DNA from: Polynucleobacter sp. AP-Nino-20-G2
GTDB lineage: Bacteria; Pseudomonadota; Gammaproteobacteria; Burkholderiales; Burkholderiaceae
Reading direction: 5' to 3'
Length of the DNA stretch: 64,000 nucleotides
Assembly: GCF_018688235.1 (NCBI RefSeq)
Contig: NZ_CP061313.1
Span: 1,161,130 to 1,225,129 of the forward strand
The notes under the pieces were generated by a model. It did no database searches. It saw only the letters and a list, made by a program, of their open reading frames with translations, and was not told the origin of the DNA. Made by a program: the position numbers and the translations under genes. Shown here in pieces: positions 42,057-51,185 of the stretch (positions are counted from its first letter, which is position 1; every line of letters starts with the position of its first letter).

Positions 42057-43024
42057 TCTAACTTTGCCCCGGCCTGCTTCACCGCTTTAGCCCAACGTGG
42101 CATCTCGCCTGCCAGAAACTTGGTAAATTGATCGGCGCTCAGATAGGCGGGATCAGCACCCTGGTCAATCATTTTCTTTTGTATCTCGGGCGTCTCTAGC
42201 GTCTCTTTAAATGCTTGGCTAAGCTTATTTACCACTTCTGGCGGCGTTCCTTTGGGGGCCAAGATGCCATAAAAACCAACTACCTCTAAATTGGCAACAC
42301 CAGTCTCCATGACGGTTGGGGTATTTGGCAACGCGGGGTTACGTTTTGCACTAGTCACGGCCAATGCCTTTACTTTGCCCTGCTTGACATAGTTAGCTGC
42401 CTGAGGAACAGACTCCGCCATAAATTGCACGTGCCCCGCAATCAAATCCGTAAATGCGGGAGCGCTTCCTTTAAATGGAATGTGCACCATAAATATTCCC
42501 GTTTCATTTTTGAGCATCTCAGGCACCAAATGTGAAATCCCACCATTTCCAGCAGAACCGTAATTTAACTTTCCAGGATTGGCTTTGGCATAGGCGACAA
42601 ACTGTTTTAAGGTTTGCGCGGGGACATCCTTATTGACGATCAATGCCAAAGGTTGCTGTGCCGTTCTCGCAATAGGCTGAAATTCCTTCAAAGTCTCGTA
42701 AGATGATTTTGGATATACCGCTGGATTAATCACCATAGTGCCGGTATTAGCCAAAAGGAGCGTGTAGCCATCGGCTGGCGATTGCGCCACAAACTGCGCA
42801 CCAACCGTCCCACCAGCCCCAGCCTTGTAATCGACAATCACCGTTTGCCCCAATGTGGATTGGAGCTTTTCCACCAAGAGACGCATATTTGCATCTAGCG
42901 GCCCACCGGCCGGAAATCCAATAATCACCTTAATCGGTTTTTCTGGAAACGCTGCAGTCGCACCTCCTGACAACAGAAGCATCAGAAGGGAGCCTAAAAA
43001 TATCCTGACAAAGTATGTGGGCAT
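42053..43024 (-). CDS. Bug family (tripartite tricarboxylate transporter) solute-binding receptor
   Basis: About 323 residues from the ATG at 43024, which gives a standard signal peptide (IFLGSLLMLLLSGGATA); the frame extends to a GTG at 43060. Mature sequence FPEKPIKVIIGFPAGGPLDANMRLLVEKL, VIVDYKAGAGGTVGAQFVAQS and VHIPFKGSAPAFTDLIAGHVQFM matches the Bug family. The Asp in GGPLDANM corresponds to a ligand-contacting position in several Bug proteins. No tctAB genes are near. Third orphan receptor in the window. Confidence 0.93.
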   Translation of the reverse strand: MPTYFVRIFLGSLLMLLLSGGATAAFPEKPIKVIIGFPAGGPLDANMRLLVEKLQSTLGQTVIVDYKAGAGGTVGAQFVAQSPADGYTLLLANTGTMVINPAVYPKSSYETLKEFQPIARTAQQPLALIVNKDVPAQTLKQFVAYAKANPGKLNYGSAGNGGISHLVPEMLKNETGIFMVHIPFKGSAPAFTDLIAGHVQFMAESVPQAANYVKQGKVKALAVTSAKRNPALPNTPTVMETGVANLEVVGFYGILAPKGTPPEVVNKLSQAFKETLETPEIQKKMIDQGADPAYLSADQFTKFLAGEMPRWAKAVKQAGAKLD

Positions 43025-43092
43025 ATAGATAAAAGAGGGATTGAACTTACTTAGATACACTTTACCGCAAGGTCACTTTAACGAAAAAAGAA

Positions 43093-43848
43093 ATGCTCGA
43101 AAGCTCAATCCAATTAATTTCCGATCCCAATGCTTGGATCGCTTTTTTAACTCTATCAGCCCTAGAGATTATTTTGGGCATTGATAACATTATCTTTATC
43201 AGTGTTATCGCCAATAGGCTCCCAATTGAAATACGCGAAAAGGTTCGTCGCTTTGGCCTCTTGTTTGCATTAGTGACGCGCATTTTATTATTACTCAGCC
43301 TCTCCTGGGTTATGGGACTTACCCAACCGATCTTCTCCATCCTCAATCACGCTATCAGCGGCAGAGACCTCATTTTATTGATTGGCGGTTTCTTTTTAAT
43401 CTGGAAGGCCTCCAAAGAAATTTATACGGAGGTGGAGGCCGGCGAGCACGCCGATCAAGTAGAGGGTTCGCAACATCAAAATTCCACTAAATCGCTTTTC
43501 ACCCTATTTATCAGCTCGGTAATTCAAATAGGTATTCTGGATATCATTTTCTCTCTCGATAGCGTGATCACCGCGGTCGGAATGGTTGATGAAATTAGCG
43601 TCATGATTGCCGCAGTCCTTGCCTCGGTTCTCATCATGCTGGTTGCCGCCAAACCCATTGGAGATTTCGTGCATCATCACCCCTCGATTAAGGTGCTCGC
43701 CCTCTCCTTCCTTACGGTAGTGGGCGTAGTCCTGATTGCCGAGGGAATGGGCGTTCATATTCCCAAAGGATATGTATATGTGGCAATGGCCTTCTCTTTG
43801 GGGGTTGAGCTATTAAACATTCGCTCGCGAAAGAAAAAACGAAATTGA
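43093..43848 (+). CDS. TerC family integral membrane protein
   Basis: A 251-residue membrane protein of the TerC/Alx group (YgdQ-like). Seven or so helices; the conserved acidic segments ALEIILGIDNIIFISVI and ILDIIFSLDSVITAVGM carry the paired Asp residues typical of TerC. The family is linked to manganese or other metal export. The 32-base gap ahead is too short for a yybP-ykoY riboswitch after the divergent gene's start, and I see none. Confidence 0.9.
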   Translation: MLESSIQLISDPNAWIAFLTLSALEIILGIDNIIFISVIANRLPIEIREKVRRFGLLFALVTRILLLLSLSWVMGLTQPIFSILNHAISGRDLILLIGGFFLIWKASKEIYTEVEAGEHADQVEGSQHQNSTKSLFTLFISSVIQIGILDIIFSLDSVITAVGMVDEISVMIAAVLASVLIMLVAAKPIGDFVHHHPSIKVLALSFLTVVGVVLIAEGMGVHIPKGYVYVAMAFSLGVELLNIRSRKKKRN

Positions 43849-43867
43849 TTGAGCTGATTAACTAGTG

Positions 43868-45085
43868 CTATAGGGACTGAGCGCAAGCAAAGCCACTAGC
43901 CCAAGCCCATTGGAAGTTATGTCCACCTAAGTGGCCAGTGACATCCACGCACTCCCCGATGAAATACAAACCGGGGTGTTTGCGAGCCATCATGGTTTGA
44001 CCATCAAGCTCCTTGGTGTCAACCCCGCCCAGCATGACCTCAGCCTTTTTCCAACCCAATGTTCCGGCAGGTTTGACTGACCAATTGGTGATGAGCTCTT
44101 TGAGAGCCTGGCGATCTTTTTTAGAAACTTCCGCCCACTTTTTACCTAGGAGATTTTTTTGCTCAGCAAATACTTTTGCTAAACGTAATGGCATTACTGA
44201 TGCGAGAATATTTTCAGTGAGTTTGAGGCGATTTTCTTCGTTACTGAATAATTCATCGCAATTAAAACGACCATTCGCCTCAACCGCGCCCAGCCAATCC
44301 ACATGAATGGCCTCCCCTTCAGCCCAATAACTGCCGGCCTGCAGAACGGCGGGGCCGGAGAGCCCCTTATGCGTTAAGAGTAAGTCTTCATTGAAACGGC
44401 AGGCGCCATATCGATTGCCTTTGGAGCCAGCCGCAATCCGCACAGGCAGACTTAAGCCCGCCAACTCATTAAGACCCTCGAACTCACTGGAGGTAAATGA
44501 AAGCGGAACCAACGCAGGGCGAGGCTCTACGACTTGCAATTCAAATTGCTTGGCGATATCTAATGCGTAGGCAGTGGCGCCAATTGCGGGAACAGGCAAG
44601 CCCCCTGTCGCCATCACCACTGACTTGGTGCGCTCATTCCCGGCGCTGGTATGAATCAACCAATCACCAGCCTTACCTGAAATGGAATCCACTTTGACGG
44701 GATGACGTATTTCCACGCCACCCTTAGCGCACTCCCCCAACAACATCTCGATAATTTGCATCGCAGAATCGTCACAAAACAATTGCCCCTGGTGTTTCTC
44801 GTGATAGGCAATCCGATATGACTGCACTAGCTTAATAAATTCCGTGGAGGGGTAACGTGCTAACGCACTTTTTGCAAAATGTGGATTCAGCGATAGGAAA
44901 TTTGCGGGACTGCAATGAAGATTGGTGAAATTGCATCTACCACCCCCACTAATGCGAATTTTTTCACCCAAACTATCGGAGTGATCCAGCACTAGAATCT
45001 TTTTTCCTCGTTGCCCAGCTACACCGGCACAGAATAGCCCTGCCGCGCCACCTCCAATGATGATGGCATCCCATATTTTGCTCAT
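43868..45085 (-). CDS. HI0933/YhiN family flavoprotein
   Basis: A 405-residue FAD-dependent oxidoreductase of the HI0933 family. The dinucleotide-binding IIGGGAAGLFCAG starts at about residue 10; KIRISGGGRCNFTN and a C-terminal GLYFIGECVDVTGHLGGHNFQWAWASG are the family marks. Function is not known for the group. Its start lies three bases from the stop of the upstream channel-like gene, so the two are cotranscribed. Confidence 0.93.
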   Translation of the reverse strand: MSKIWDAIIIGGGAAGLFCAGVAGQRGKKILVLDHSDSLGEKIRISGGGRCNFTNLHCSPANFLSLNPHFAKSALARYPSTEFIKLVQSYRIAYHEKHQGQLFCDDSAMQIIEMLLGECAKGGVEIRHPVKVDSISGKAGDWLIHTSAGNERTKSVVMATGGLPVPAIGATAYALDIAKQFELQVVEPRPALVPLSFTSSEFEGLNELAGLSLPVRIAAGSKGNRYGACRFNEDLLLTHKGLSGPAVLQAGSYWAEGEAIHVDWLGAVEANGRFNCDELFSNEENRLKLTENILASVMPLRLAKVFAEQKNLLGKKWAEVSKKDRQALKELITNWSVKPAGTLGWKKAEVMLGGVDTKELDGQTMMARKHPGLYFIGECVDVTGHLGGHNFQWAWASGFACAQSL

Positions 45086-45088
45086 GAC

Positions 45089-45604
45089 TTATTTAAAGCG
45101 CTCAATGACTTCAGCGGGCAACTTGAGCTTTTGCATATGCAAACGCGTATAGGCCTGACGAAAATTCTTAGTCATGGAGATCATTACCGATGCCGTCCAT
45201 GCAAATGCGAACATTCCAGAGAAGGCTATGATGATGGCCAACATCTTCCAGCCTACAGGCAGAAGATCGTCCATAAAGCCCATGGCCGTATAAGTGCTAC
45301 CGCTAAATAAAATACTCTCTGCAATGGTGGGCAGAAGATCGAATGCCCAAAGTGAAATACCCCAGAGAAAAATTTCAAAGATATGAGTTAAAAATAAACA
45401 CAGGATGCTGGCATAAAAAGTGAAAGCCACCGCGGAATATCGATGCTCTGACAAATACAGAAATGACTTCACCTCATATCGTTTCGCAACCTGCAGCAAA
45501 GCCAAGCCGTGAACTAGCATCACAATCAGCAACATAGAGATGCCAAGAAGGTATGCCGGCAAATCTAGGCGCGCTGAGAGTTGGAGGGTATTTGCAATAG
45601 TCAT
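45089..45604 (-). CDS. K-channel-like (Ion_trans_2) membrane protein with degenerate filter
   Basis: A 171-residue membrane protein with about four hydrophobic helices. The last two flank a pore-loop-like segment LFSGSTYTAMGFMDDLLP (near 99-116), aligned with the potassium-channel pore where TVGYGD is expected; here AMGFMD (107-112) replaces it, losing the first Thr and the second Gly. Related two-pore-domain-like proteins occur in proteobacteria. So the fold is probably that of a channel, but potassium selectivity is doubtful. Cotranscribed with the YhiN gene. Confidence 0.7.
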   Translation of the reverse strand: MTIANTLQLSARLDLPAYLLGISMLLIVMLVHGLALLQVAKRYEVKSFLYLSEHRYSAVAFTFYASILCLFLTHIFEIFLWGISLWAFDLLPTIAESILFSGSTYTAMGFMDDLLPVGWKMLAIIIAFSGMFAFAWTASVMISMTKNFRQAYTRLHMQKLKLPAEVIERFK

Positions 45605-45652
45605 AATGAGCTTTAAGGCGTATTTTACAGATCCCCGCAGGCCCTAGGCGCT

Positions 45653-46537
45653 TTAAGCCAACTGATACCAGTCACGTATGACAGACCAGGCCGCCTCAGC
45701 TGTTTCGACGCAGTGGATCAAATCCATATCAGCCTGCTCAATCACCCCATGCTCAAGCATCTTATTGAAGTTAATTACCTCGTACCAGAAATCTTTTCCC
45801 ACCAAAATAATGGGGAAACGCTCTACCTTTTTTGTCTGCATCAAGGTTAAAGCCTCAAAGAGCTCATCGAATGAGCCAAATCCACCGGGATAGGCCACAA
45901 TCGCCCTCGCCCTGAGCATGAAGTGCATCTTGCGTAGCGCAAAGTAATGAAATCGAAAACTTAAGCCAGGAGTGAGATAGGGGTTTGGGTGTTGCTCTCT
46001 TGGTAGGCTGATATTAAAACCAATTGCCTTATCACCCTCCTCAAACGCACCTCGATTAGCCGCCTCCATGATTCCGGGGCCGCCGCCCGTGGTGATGTAT
46101 AGCTTATTTTTACTCTCCGTTTGCGTGGCGTTATAGCGCGCCACTATCGCGCCGAACTCTCTTGCCGAATCGTAATACTTGGAGTGTAGTAAGGCGAGTT
46201 TTGCGTCCGCTATCTCCTCGGGCGTTTTTGCACCCTCTTCCATCTCCTTAGCTTTTTCAGAACTCACAAAACGTGTAGAACCAAATACGGTAATCGTGTG
46301 CTCTATACCTCGCTCATGTAACAAAATCTCGGGCTTGAGGAGTTCTAATTGGAAGCGTAAGCCTAGGGTTTCTCGCCGAGCTAAAAAAGCCTCATCATCA
46401 AATGCGAACTTATACGAATCTTCAGAGCTATCTTCTGATATCTGACTTTTTTGAAGATTGAGAAAGTCCGTAATCGTTTGAGAGTTATTCAGAGGGAGTT
46501 TGGGACTCATATCGCAACCTTTAAAAGAGTGGCTCAT
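45653..46537 (-). CDS. LOG family protein (putative cytokinin-type nucleotide phosphoribohydrolase)
   Basis: A 294-residue Rossmann-like enzyme of the long LOG (TIGR00730-type) group, which splits ribose 5-phosphate from a nucleotide base. Motifs: TVFGSTRF, ITTGGGPGIMEAANRGAFE and YPGGFGSFDELFEALTLMQ (PGGxGTxxE with Ser for Thr). Two starts, 46537 and 46510, each have AAAGG just upstream; I give the first. About 80 extra N-terminal residues precede the core. Relatives may act as AMP or other nucleotide hydrolases. Confidence 0.88.
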   Translation of the reverse strand: MSHSFKGCDMSPKLPLNNSQTITDFLNLQKSQISEDSSEDSYKFAFDDEAFLARRETLGLRFQLELLKPEILLHERGIEHTITVFGSTRFVSSEKAKEMEEGAKTPEEIADAKLALLHSKYYDSAREFGAIVARYNATQTESKNKLYITTGGGPGIMEAANRGAFEEGDKAIGFNISLPREQHPNPYLTPGLSFRFHYFALRKMHFMLRARAIVAYPGGFGSFDELFEALTLMQTKKVERFPIILVGKDFWYEVINFNKMLEHGVIEQADMDLIHCVETAEAAWSVIRDWYQLA

Positions 46538-46672
46538 ATTAACCTTTGGAGCCATGTATTTGGACTCTGAGGGCCATGACCACTGCAGCAAAATTAGTAT
46601 TACTACCTAGAATATTGCATTAATTTGCTCTCTAGGGCTAATTCGGATTTACCACTTGTCCATCAGGCGTTA

Positions 46673-46687
46673 ATATTGCTTCAATAT
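46673..46687. promoter_or_regulatory. Perfect 15-base dyad upstream of the 66-residue membrane protein gene
   Basis: ATATTG, CTT, CAATAT lies 22 bases before the ATG at 46710. It could be a repressor site or part of the leader. Unassigned. Confidence 0.3.
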
Positions 46688-46709
46688 CAACCAAACTGAA
46701 GGAAACGCA

Positions 46710-46910
46710 ATGAGCAACCGTTCAATCATCATCATGGTACTAGTATTAATTGGTGCTACAGCCTACTTACTTCTCAAAGGCGATGGCGACATTGATATGG
46801 GCGGCGAAAAGCATGGCTCAGAAGCGGCTCATATGGAAGAAGCCAAGAAAGATGCGCCAGCAGCTCCTATTGCTCCTGCAGCAGCTCCAGCGGCTGAAGC
46901 TAAGAAATAA
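46710..46910 (+). CDS. Small single-span membrane protein with Ala/Pro/Lys tail
   Basis: A 66-residue protein with a good ribosome site (AAGGAAA) and a strong terminator, so it is surely expressed as a monocistronic message. One N-terminal helix (SIIIMVLVLIGATAYLLL) is followed by a polar region with GGEKHGSEAAHMEEAKK and a low-complexity Ala/Pro/Lys end. No family recognised. Composition of the tail resembles that of the exported 99-residue protein at 51186. Confidence 0.75.
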   Translation: MSNRSIIIMVLVLIGATAYLLLKGDGDIDMGGEKHGSEAAHMEEAKKDAPAAPIAPAAAPAAEAKK

Positions 46911-46931
46911 TCTCTTTTAGAGAAAAAGAAG

Positions 46932-46954
46932 CCGCGGTCCGCCGCGGTTTTTTT
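46932..46954 (+). terminator. Terminator of the 66-residue membrane protein gene
   Basis: CCGCGG, loop TCCG, CCGCGG, then seven T. Confidence 0.92.
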
Positions 46955-46983
46955 ATGCCCCTCATTTTTAATGACATCCTTCC

Positions 46984-47799
46984 ATGAAAAATAAGCTCTG
47001 CATTGGGTTGATATTGATTTCTCAATTGCTGCTTGCTCAAAATACGAACTCCGCAACACAAACCCCCGAACTGATAACCATGAAATCATCATTTGCACCC
47101 ACTGGCACCATACGTGTTGGAATCAATCTCGGGAATCCTGTGTTGGCAGGCTCTATCGATAAGACTGAACCGCAACCCAAAGGGGTAACGATTGATATCG
47201 CCCATGAAATTGGTCGACAATCCCAACTGCCGATAGAGATTATTTCTTTTCAGACTGCGGGCGAAACTGTTGAGGCTCTCAAAGCTGGCGCACTTGATCT
47301 CATCTTTGTGGCAATTGACCCAATTCGTGGAGCAGACATTAGCTATACCCCGCCCTACATTCAAATTGAAGGGGCTTATATGGTCAAGGCCTCATCCCCT
47401 CTTCAATCAAATGCAGAAGCAGATGCAAAAGGAAATGAAATTGTCGTCGGCAAAGGAAGCGCCTATGATCTTTACCTGACCCGAGAAATAAAGAACGCTA
47501 AGCTACTTCGCTCTGCCAGTTCACAAGCTGTTGTAGATGACTTCATGAATGGCAAGGGAAATGTAGCTGCTGGAGTAAAGCAACAACTCGAAAGCGATGC
47601 ACAACGCTATGATGGGCTACGCATGCTTCCAGGTAGATTCATGGTAATCAATCAGGCGATTGGGATACCGAAGGCACGTCCCCAAGTAGAAAATACGAAT
47701 GTCTATTTAAGCAAGATCATTGCCACACTCAAGACATCAGGATTTATAGATGAGGCTCTCAAGCGGCATGGTATTGAAGGCGCCAAAGTTGCTGATTAA
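46984..47799 (+). CDS. Family 3 solute-binding protein (amino-acid type), orphan
   Basis: A 271-residue periplasmic binding protein. Signal peptide near the start (LILISQLLLAQ). The SBP_bac_3 pattern is visible: GTIRVGINLGNPVLAG, GVTIDIAHEIGRQSQLPIEIISF, VEALKAGALDLIFVAIDPIRGADISYTPPYIQIEGAYMV. It ends with KIIATLKTSGFIDEALKRHG. No permease or ATPase gene is near. Ligand unknown. Its stop overlaps the 3' end of the convergent beta-CASP gene by four bases. Confidence 0.9.
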   Translation: MKNKLCIGLILISQLLLAQNTNSATQTPELITMKSSFAPTGTIRVGINLGNPVLAGSIDKTEPQPKGVTIDIAHEIGRQSQLPIEIISFQTAGETVEALKAGALDLIFVAIDPIRGADISYTPPYIQIEGAYMVKASSPLQSNAEADAKGNEIVVGKGSAYDLYLTREIKNAKLLRSASSQAVVDDFMNGKGNVAAGVKQQLESDAQRYDGLRMLPGRFMVINQAIGIPKARPQVENTNVYLSKIIATLKTSGFIDEALKRHGIEGAKVAD

Positions 47800-49211
47800 C
47801 AAGAGTGAGTGTGCAAACGTTCTGGTACTGCCACATTCTTCCACTCTAATTCGGTTCGGATAGCCTCAGCCAATACAGCAGATGCCTCAGGCTCTCCATG
47901 AACCACAAAAACCGACTTAGGCGGCGATTGAAAACCACGCAACCAGCCTAGCAACCCTGCCTGATCTGCATGAGCAGATAGGCCGCCAATAGTATGAATC
48001 GATGCTCTGACTGGAACCTCCTCGCCAAACAATCGAACTTTGGTCGCCTTATCGACTAAGCGACGACCTAAACTACCATAAGCCTGAAAGCCAGTAATGA
48101 CAATCGCATTTTGCGCACGAGGTAAATTACTTTGTAGGTGATGCAAGATCCGACCCGCATCACACATTCCACTAGCGGAAATAATAATTGCGCCACCCTT
48201 AAGCTTATTTAATGCTTTTGATTCTTCAACGTCCGCGATAAATCGCAAATCTACAGCGCCTGGATTTTTTTTGAACCACTCCAGCGTCACTTGTGATTCG
48301 CGATCTAACTGAGTGAAGAAATGCTGTGTTAAATGAGTGGCGGCAGTGGCCATTGGAGAATCTACCCAAACACTCAAGTGAGGCAATAAATTTCTACGAA
48401 CCAAATCAATCAGTAGAAATAGAATTTCCTGGGTGCGGCCTACTGCAAATGCGGGAATAACGATATTTCCATGCGCACTCATTGTGCGGGTAACAACCTC
48501 AATGAATTCAGATTCGGTCTCATCCATACTTTTATGCAAGCGATCACCGTAGGTGGACTCCACCACCAAAACATCCGCATGCGAAATAATGGCGGGATCA
48601 GGCATCAGCAATTTGCCTTTCATGCCAATATCCCCTGAAAACACGCAACGCTTTTTAGATGCACCATCTTCAGTGATATCGATAATGGCAATCGCAGAAC
48701 CTAGGATATGCCCCGCGTTTTGAAACTCCAGATCAATACCATCAGATAGCTGAAGGGACTTGCCATACTCGAGCACTTCACATTGCCCAAGCGCCAACTC
48801 AACCTCTTCCAATGAATACAGCGCGACCGGCAGATCTCCACGCCACTTCCCCGCTTTTTGCCTGCGCTCAGCACGTTCAACATCGGAGCGCTGCAAATGC
48901 GCACTGTCAGGCAATAATATTTTCAATAATTCAAAGGTGGCGCCAGTGCAATAAATCGGGCCAGTAAAACCTTGAGCGCACAATCTTGGCAACAGACCGC
49001 TATGATCGATATGGGCATGCGTGAGAACAACAAAATCAATCTCCTTGGCGGAGAAAGGCAGCGGCTCTAGATTTTTAGTGGTGGCCTCACGACCGCCCTG
49101 AAACATGCCAAAATCAACCATGAAGCGTACAGGACGTCCACCCAATTGCGCTTCAACCGAATGCCTTGATCCAGTCACCTCACCGGCAGCACCTAAAAAT
49201 TGGATTCTCAT
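47796..49211 (-). CDS. Metallo-beta-lactamase/beta-CASP RNA hydrolase
   Basis: A 471-residue two-zinc nuclease. Metal motif THAHIDH (H65, H67, D69, H70), SGDIGMKG with a further metal ligand, the beta-CASP domain with VIPAFAVGRTQEIL, SASGMCDAGRILHHL and the C-terminal IGGLSAHADQAGLL. These belong to the YSH1/CPSF-73-like bacterial group, thought to cut RNA. A role in RNA processing or decay is inferred; it is not RNase J, which has a different domain order. Confidence 0.92.
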   Translation of the reverse strand: MRIQFLGAAGEVTGSRHSVEAQLGGRPVRFMVDFGMFQGGREATTKNLEPLPFSAKEIDFVVLTHAHIDHSGLLPRLCAQGFTGPIYCTGATFELLKILLPDSAHLQRSDVERAERRQKAGKWRGDLPVALYSLEEVELALGQCEVLEYGKSLQLSDGIDLEFQNAGHILGSAIAIIDITEDGASKKRCVFSGDIGMKGKLLMPDPAIISHADVLVVESTYGDRLHKSMDETESEFIEVVTRTMSAHGNIVIPAFAVGRTQEILFLLIDLVRRNLLPHLSVWVDSPMATAATHLTQHFFTQLDRESQVTLEWFKKNPGAVDLRFIADVEESKALNKLKGGAIIISASGMCDAGRILHHLQSNLPRAQNAIVITGFQAYGSLGRRLVDKATKVRLFGEEVPVRASIHTIGGLSAHADQAGLLGWLRGFQSPPKSVFVVHGEPEASAVLAEAIRTELEWKNVAVPERLHTHSC

Positions 49212-49273
49212 AACAATAGGATACTCCCGATATTATTGGCGGTTGAGATAAAAAATAGAGCGATACTAGCCCC

Positions 49274-50158
49274 ATGCACACGCCAGCCCCAGCCCTGCAA
49301 GCACTTGATCTTATCCGGCGCTTAAAACGCGAGTCTTCAGAGCACAAAGGTAATGCCGGGAAAGCCTTGCTAGTTGGTGGCGCACCTGGCATGGCTGGCG
49401 CTCTATTACTTGCCGGCAGCGCGACGCTCCATCTAGGGGCGGGATGGACAATCTTGGAGATGCTTGACCCAAGCTCCGCACATGCGTATCCGGAACAGGC
49501 TGAACTCATGGTTCGCTTAGCAAGCTTTAAAGCTCAAGAACAACTTACCAGTACGGCGCCAGATGTCATCGCCATCGGCCCTGGCCTCGGCTTCTCCACG
49601 CTAGCCAAAGAATGGCTAAATGCTGTTCTGAACTTTCCAGAATGCCCAATTGTGATTGATGCAGATGCGCTAAATCTTATTGCGGATACCCCCCAATTCC
49701 TAGAAAAGTTAAAAGAGCGTAATCAATTATTTCCAGGCCGCAGCGTACTCACCCCTCACCCAGGAGAGGCGGCTCGCCTTCTGGGTATCACAGCCGCCCA
49801 AGTACAACAGGATCGATTTGCCGCTCTCATGGCTCTAGTCAAACGAAGCGACTCAATCATTGCCCTAAAAGGGGAGCGCACACTGATCGCCTCCCCCACT
49901 CACGAAGCAGCTCAGTGCGCGCAAGGTAATCCCGGAATGGCGACTGGCGGAATGGGCGATGTCCTTACGGGAACGATTGCAGCCATTGCTGCGCAGGGTA
50001 TCGCACATCAGATTGATCTGTGGGAGGCAACTTGTGTTGGAGTTCAGCTACATGCGACTGCGGCTGATAGCTTAGTAGCCAAACAAGTAGGACCGATTGG
50101 ACTTACACCAACAGAGGTCACTCTAGAGATGAGAAGCCTTCTAAATAAGCTGTTATAA
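49274..50158 (+). CDS. nnrD: ADP/ATP-dependent NAD(P)H-hydrate dehydratase
   Basis: Repair enzyme that restores NAD(P)H from its hydrated form. The 294-residue protein is a ribokinase-fold carbohydrate kinase-like domain alone: KGNAGKALLVGGAPGMAGALLLAG, then VIDADALNLIAD, LTPHPGEAARLLG and the catalytic GNPGMATGGMGDVLTGTIAA. The epimerase half (NnrE), fused in E. coli YjeF, is missing here and would have to be elsewhere. Seven bases separate it from the next gene, a transporter. Confidence 0.94.
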   Translation: MHTPAPALQALDLIRRLKRESSEHKGNAGKALLVGGAPGMAGALLLAGSATLHLGAGWTILEMLDPSSAHAYPEQAELMVRLASFKAQEQLTSTAPDVIAIGPGLGFSTLAKEWLNAVLNFPECPIVIDADALNLIADTPQFLEKLKERNQLFPGRSVLTPHPGEAARLLGITAAQVQQDRFAALMALVKRSDSIIALKGERTLIASPTHEAAQCAQGNPGMATGGMGDVLTGTIAAIAAQGIAHQIDLWEATCVGVQLHATAADSLVAKQVGPIGLTPTEVTLEMRSLLNKLL

Positions 50159-50164
50159 ATTGGC

Positions 50165-51145
50165 ATGCAATCCATCAGCAGAGCACATCAACACCGTCGA
50201 TATTTATATGGGCTATCTATGGCCGGCCTGGGATCTGTTCTGTTCTCCGGTAAAGCGGTTTTAATTAAGCTAGCATTTACCTACGGCGCAAATGCGGAAA
50301 CTTTAATTGCTCTACGCATGCTCATGGCCCTCCCATTGTTTTGGGGAATTTATTGGTGGCAAGCTCGCAGACAACAGATGGTGAGACTTAGCCTGCATGA
50401 TCAACTGAAAATTTTTGGCCTAGGATTTATGGGCTATTTTTTCTCAAGCTATTTAGATTTTTTAGGGCTGCAATATATCTCTGTCGGATTGGAGCGCATT
50501 GTCCTCTACCTCACTCCAACCATCGTCCTACTCATCTCTTATTTTGTTTTAAATAAAACGATCAGTCGACTCCAATGGTATGCCCTGGTTGTGGGCTATC
50601 TTGGTGTGATCGTGGTATTCATTCAAGATGCAAGCTCAACAGGCTCCACAGCTTTACTGGGTATGGTCCTCGTGTTCGCGAGTGCCTGCGCTTACGCTAT
50701 TTATATGATTGGCTCTGGAGAGATGGTCAAAAGAGTGGGTAGCGTACGGTTGGTTGTATATGCCAGCTCAGCATCAGCCCTACTCAGCGTCATTCAGATT
50801 TTGATTTACGATCCCGCCGCTGTCTTTGTACAAATTCCTCAAATTTATTGGCTAAGCCTTTTGAATGCTAGCTTATGCACGGTAATTCCAATGTTACTCA
50901 TCATGATTGCTATCAATCGCATTGGATCACCCTTGGTTGCCCAAGCCGGCATCCTGGGTCCTGTCTCGACTATTTTTATGGGCTGGGCTGTCTTATCGGA
51001 ACCAGTTACTTGGATTCAGATCAGCGGGATGAGCTTAGTGATGGGGGCAATGTGGCTACTGGTACGCAATGATGCCCCAGCAAAGAAAAAGGGTCTGGAC
51101 ACTCCAAGATCAACTGACTATGAAGGATCCGACCCCATCAACTAA
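50165..51145 (+). CDS. DMT superfamily (EamA) transporter
   Basis: A 326-residue exporter with ten predicted helices in two EamA repeats. The first repeat begins YLYGLSMAGLGSVLFSGKAVLIKLAF; the second includes LLGMVLVFASACAYAIYMIGSG and ends MGWAVLSEPVTWIQISGMSLVMGAM. Substrates of such proteins are amino acids, nucleosides or other metabolites. Cotranscribed with nnrD. A second DMT gene is at 53523. Confidence 0.92.
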   Translation: MQSISRAHQHRRYLYGLSMAGLGSVLFSGKAVLIKLAFTYGANAETLIALRMLMALPLFWGIYWWQARRQQMVRLSLHDQLKIFGLGFMGYFFSSYLDFLGLQYISVGLERIVLYLTPTIVLLISYFVLNKTISRLQWYALVVGYLGVIVVFIQDASSTGSTALLGMVLVFASACAYAIYMIGSGEMVKRVGSVRLVVYASSASALLSVIQILIYDPAAVFVQIPQIYWLSLLNASLCTVIPMLLIMIAINRIGSPLVAQAGILGPVSTIFMGWAVLSEPVTWIQISGMSLVMGAMWLLVRNDAPAKKKGLDTPRSTDYEGSDPIN

Positions 51146-51185
51146 TGCGCTAACTTAACTACGCAAAACGCAGTTAAATGCAGCG

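Noticed and set aside
43025..43092. Possible yybP-ykoY manganese riboswitch before terC
   Set aside because: The gap is too short and holds no such structure.
51155..51177. TTAACT...AGTTAA hairpin between the DMT and the Lys-rich protein genes
   Set aside because: The stem is interrupted and no T run follows on either strand; too weak to call a terminator.
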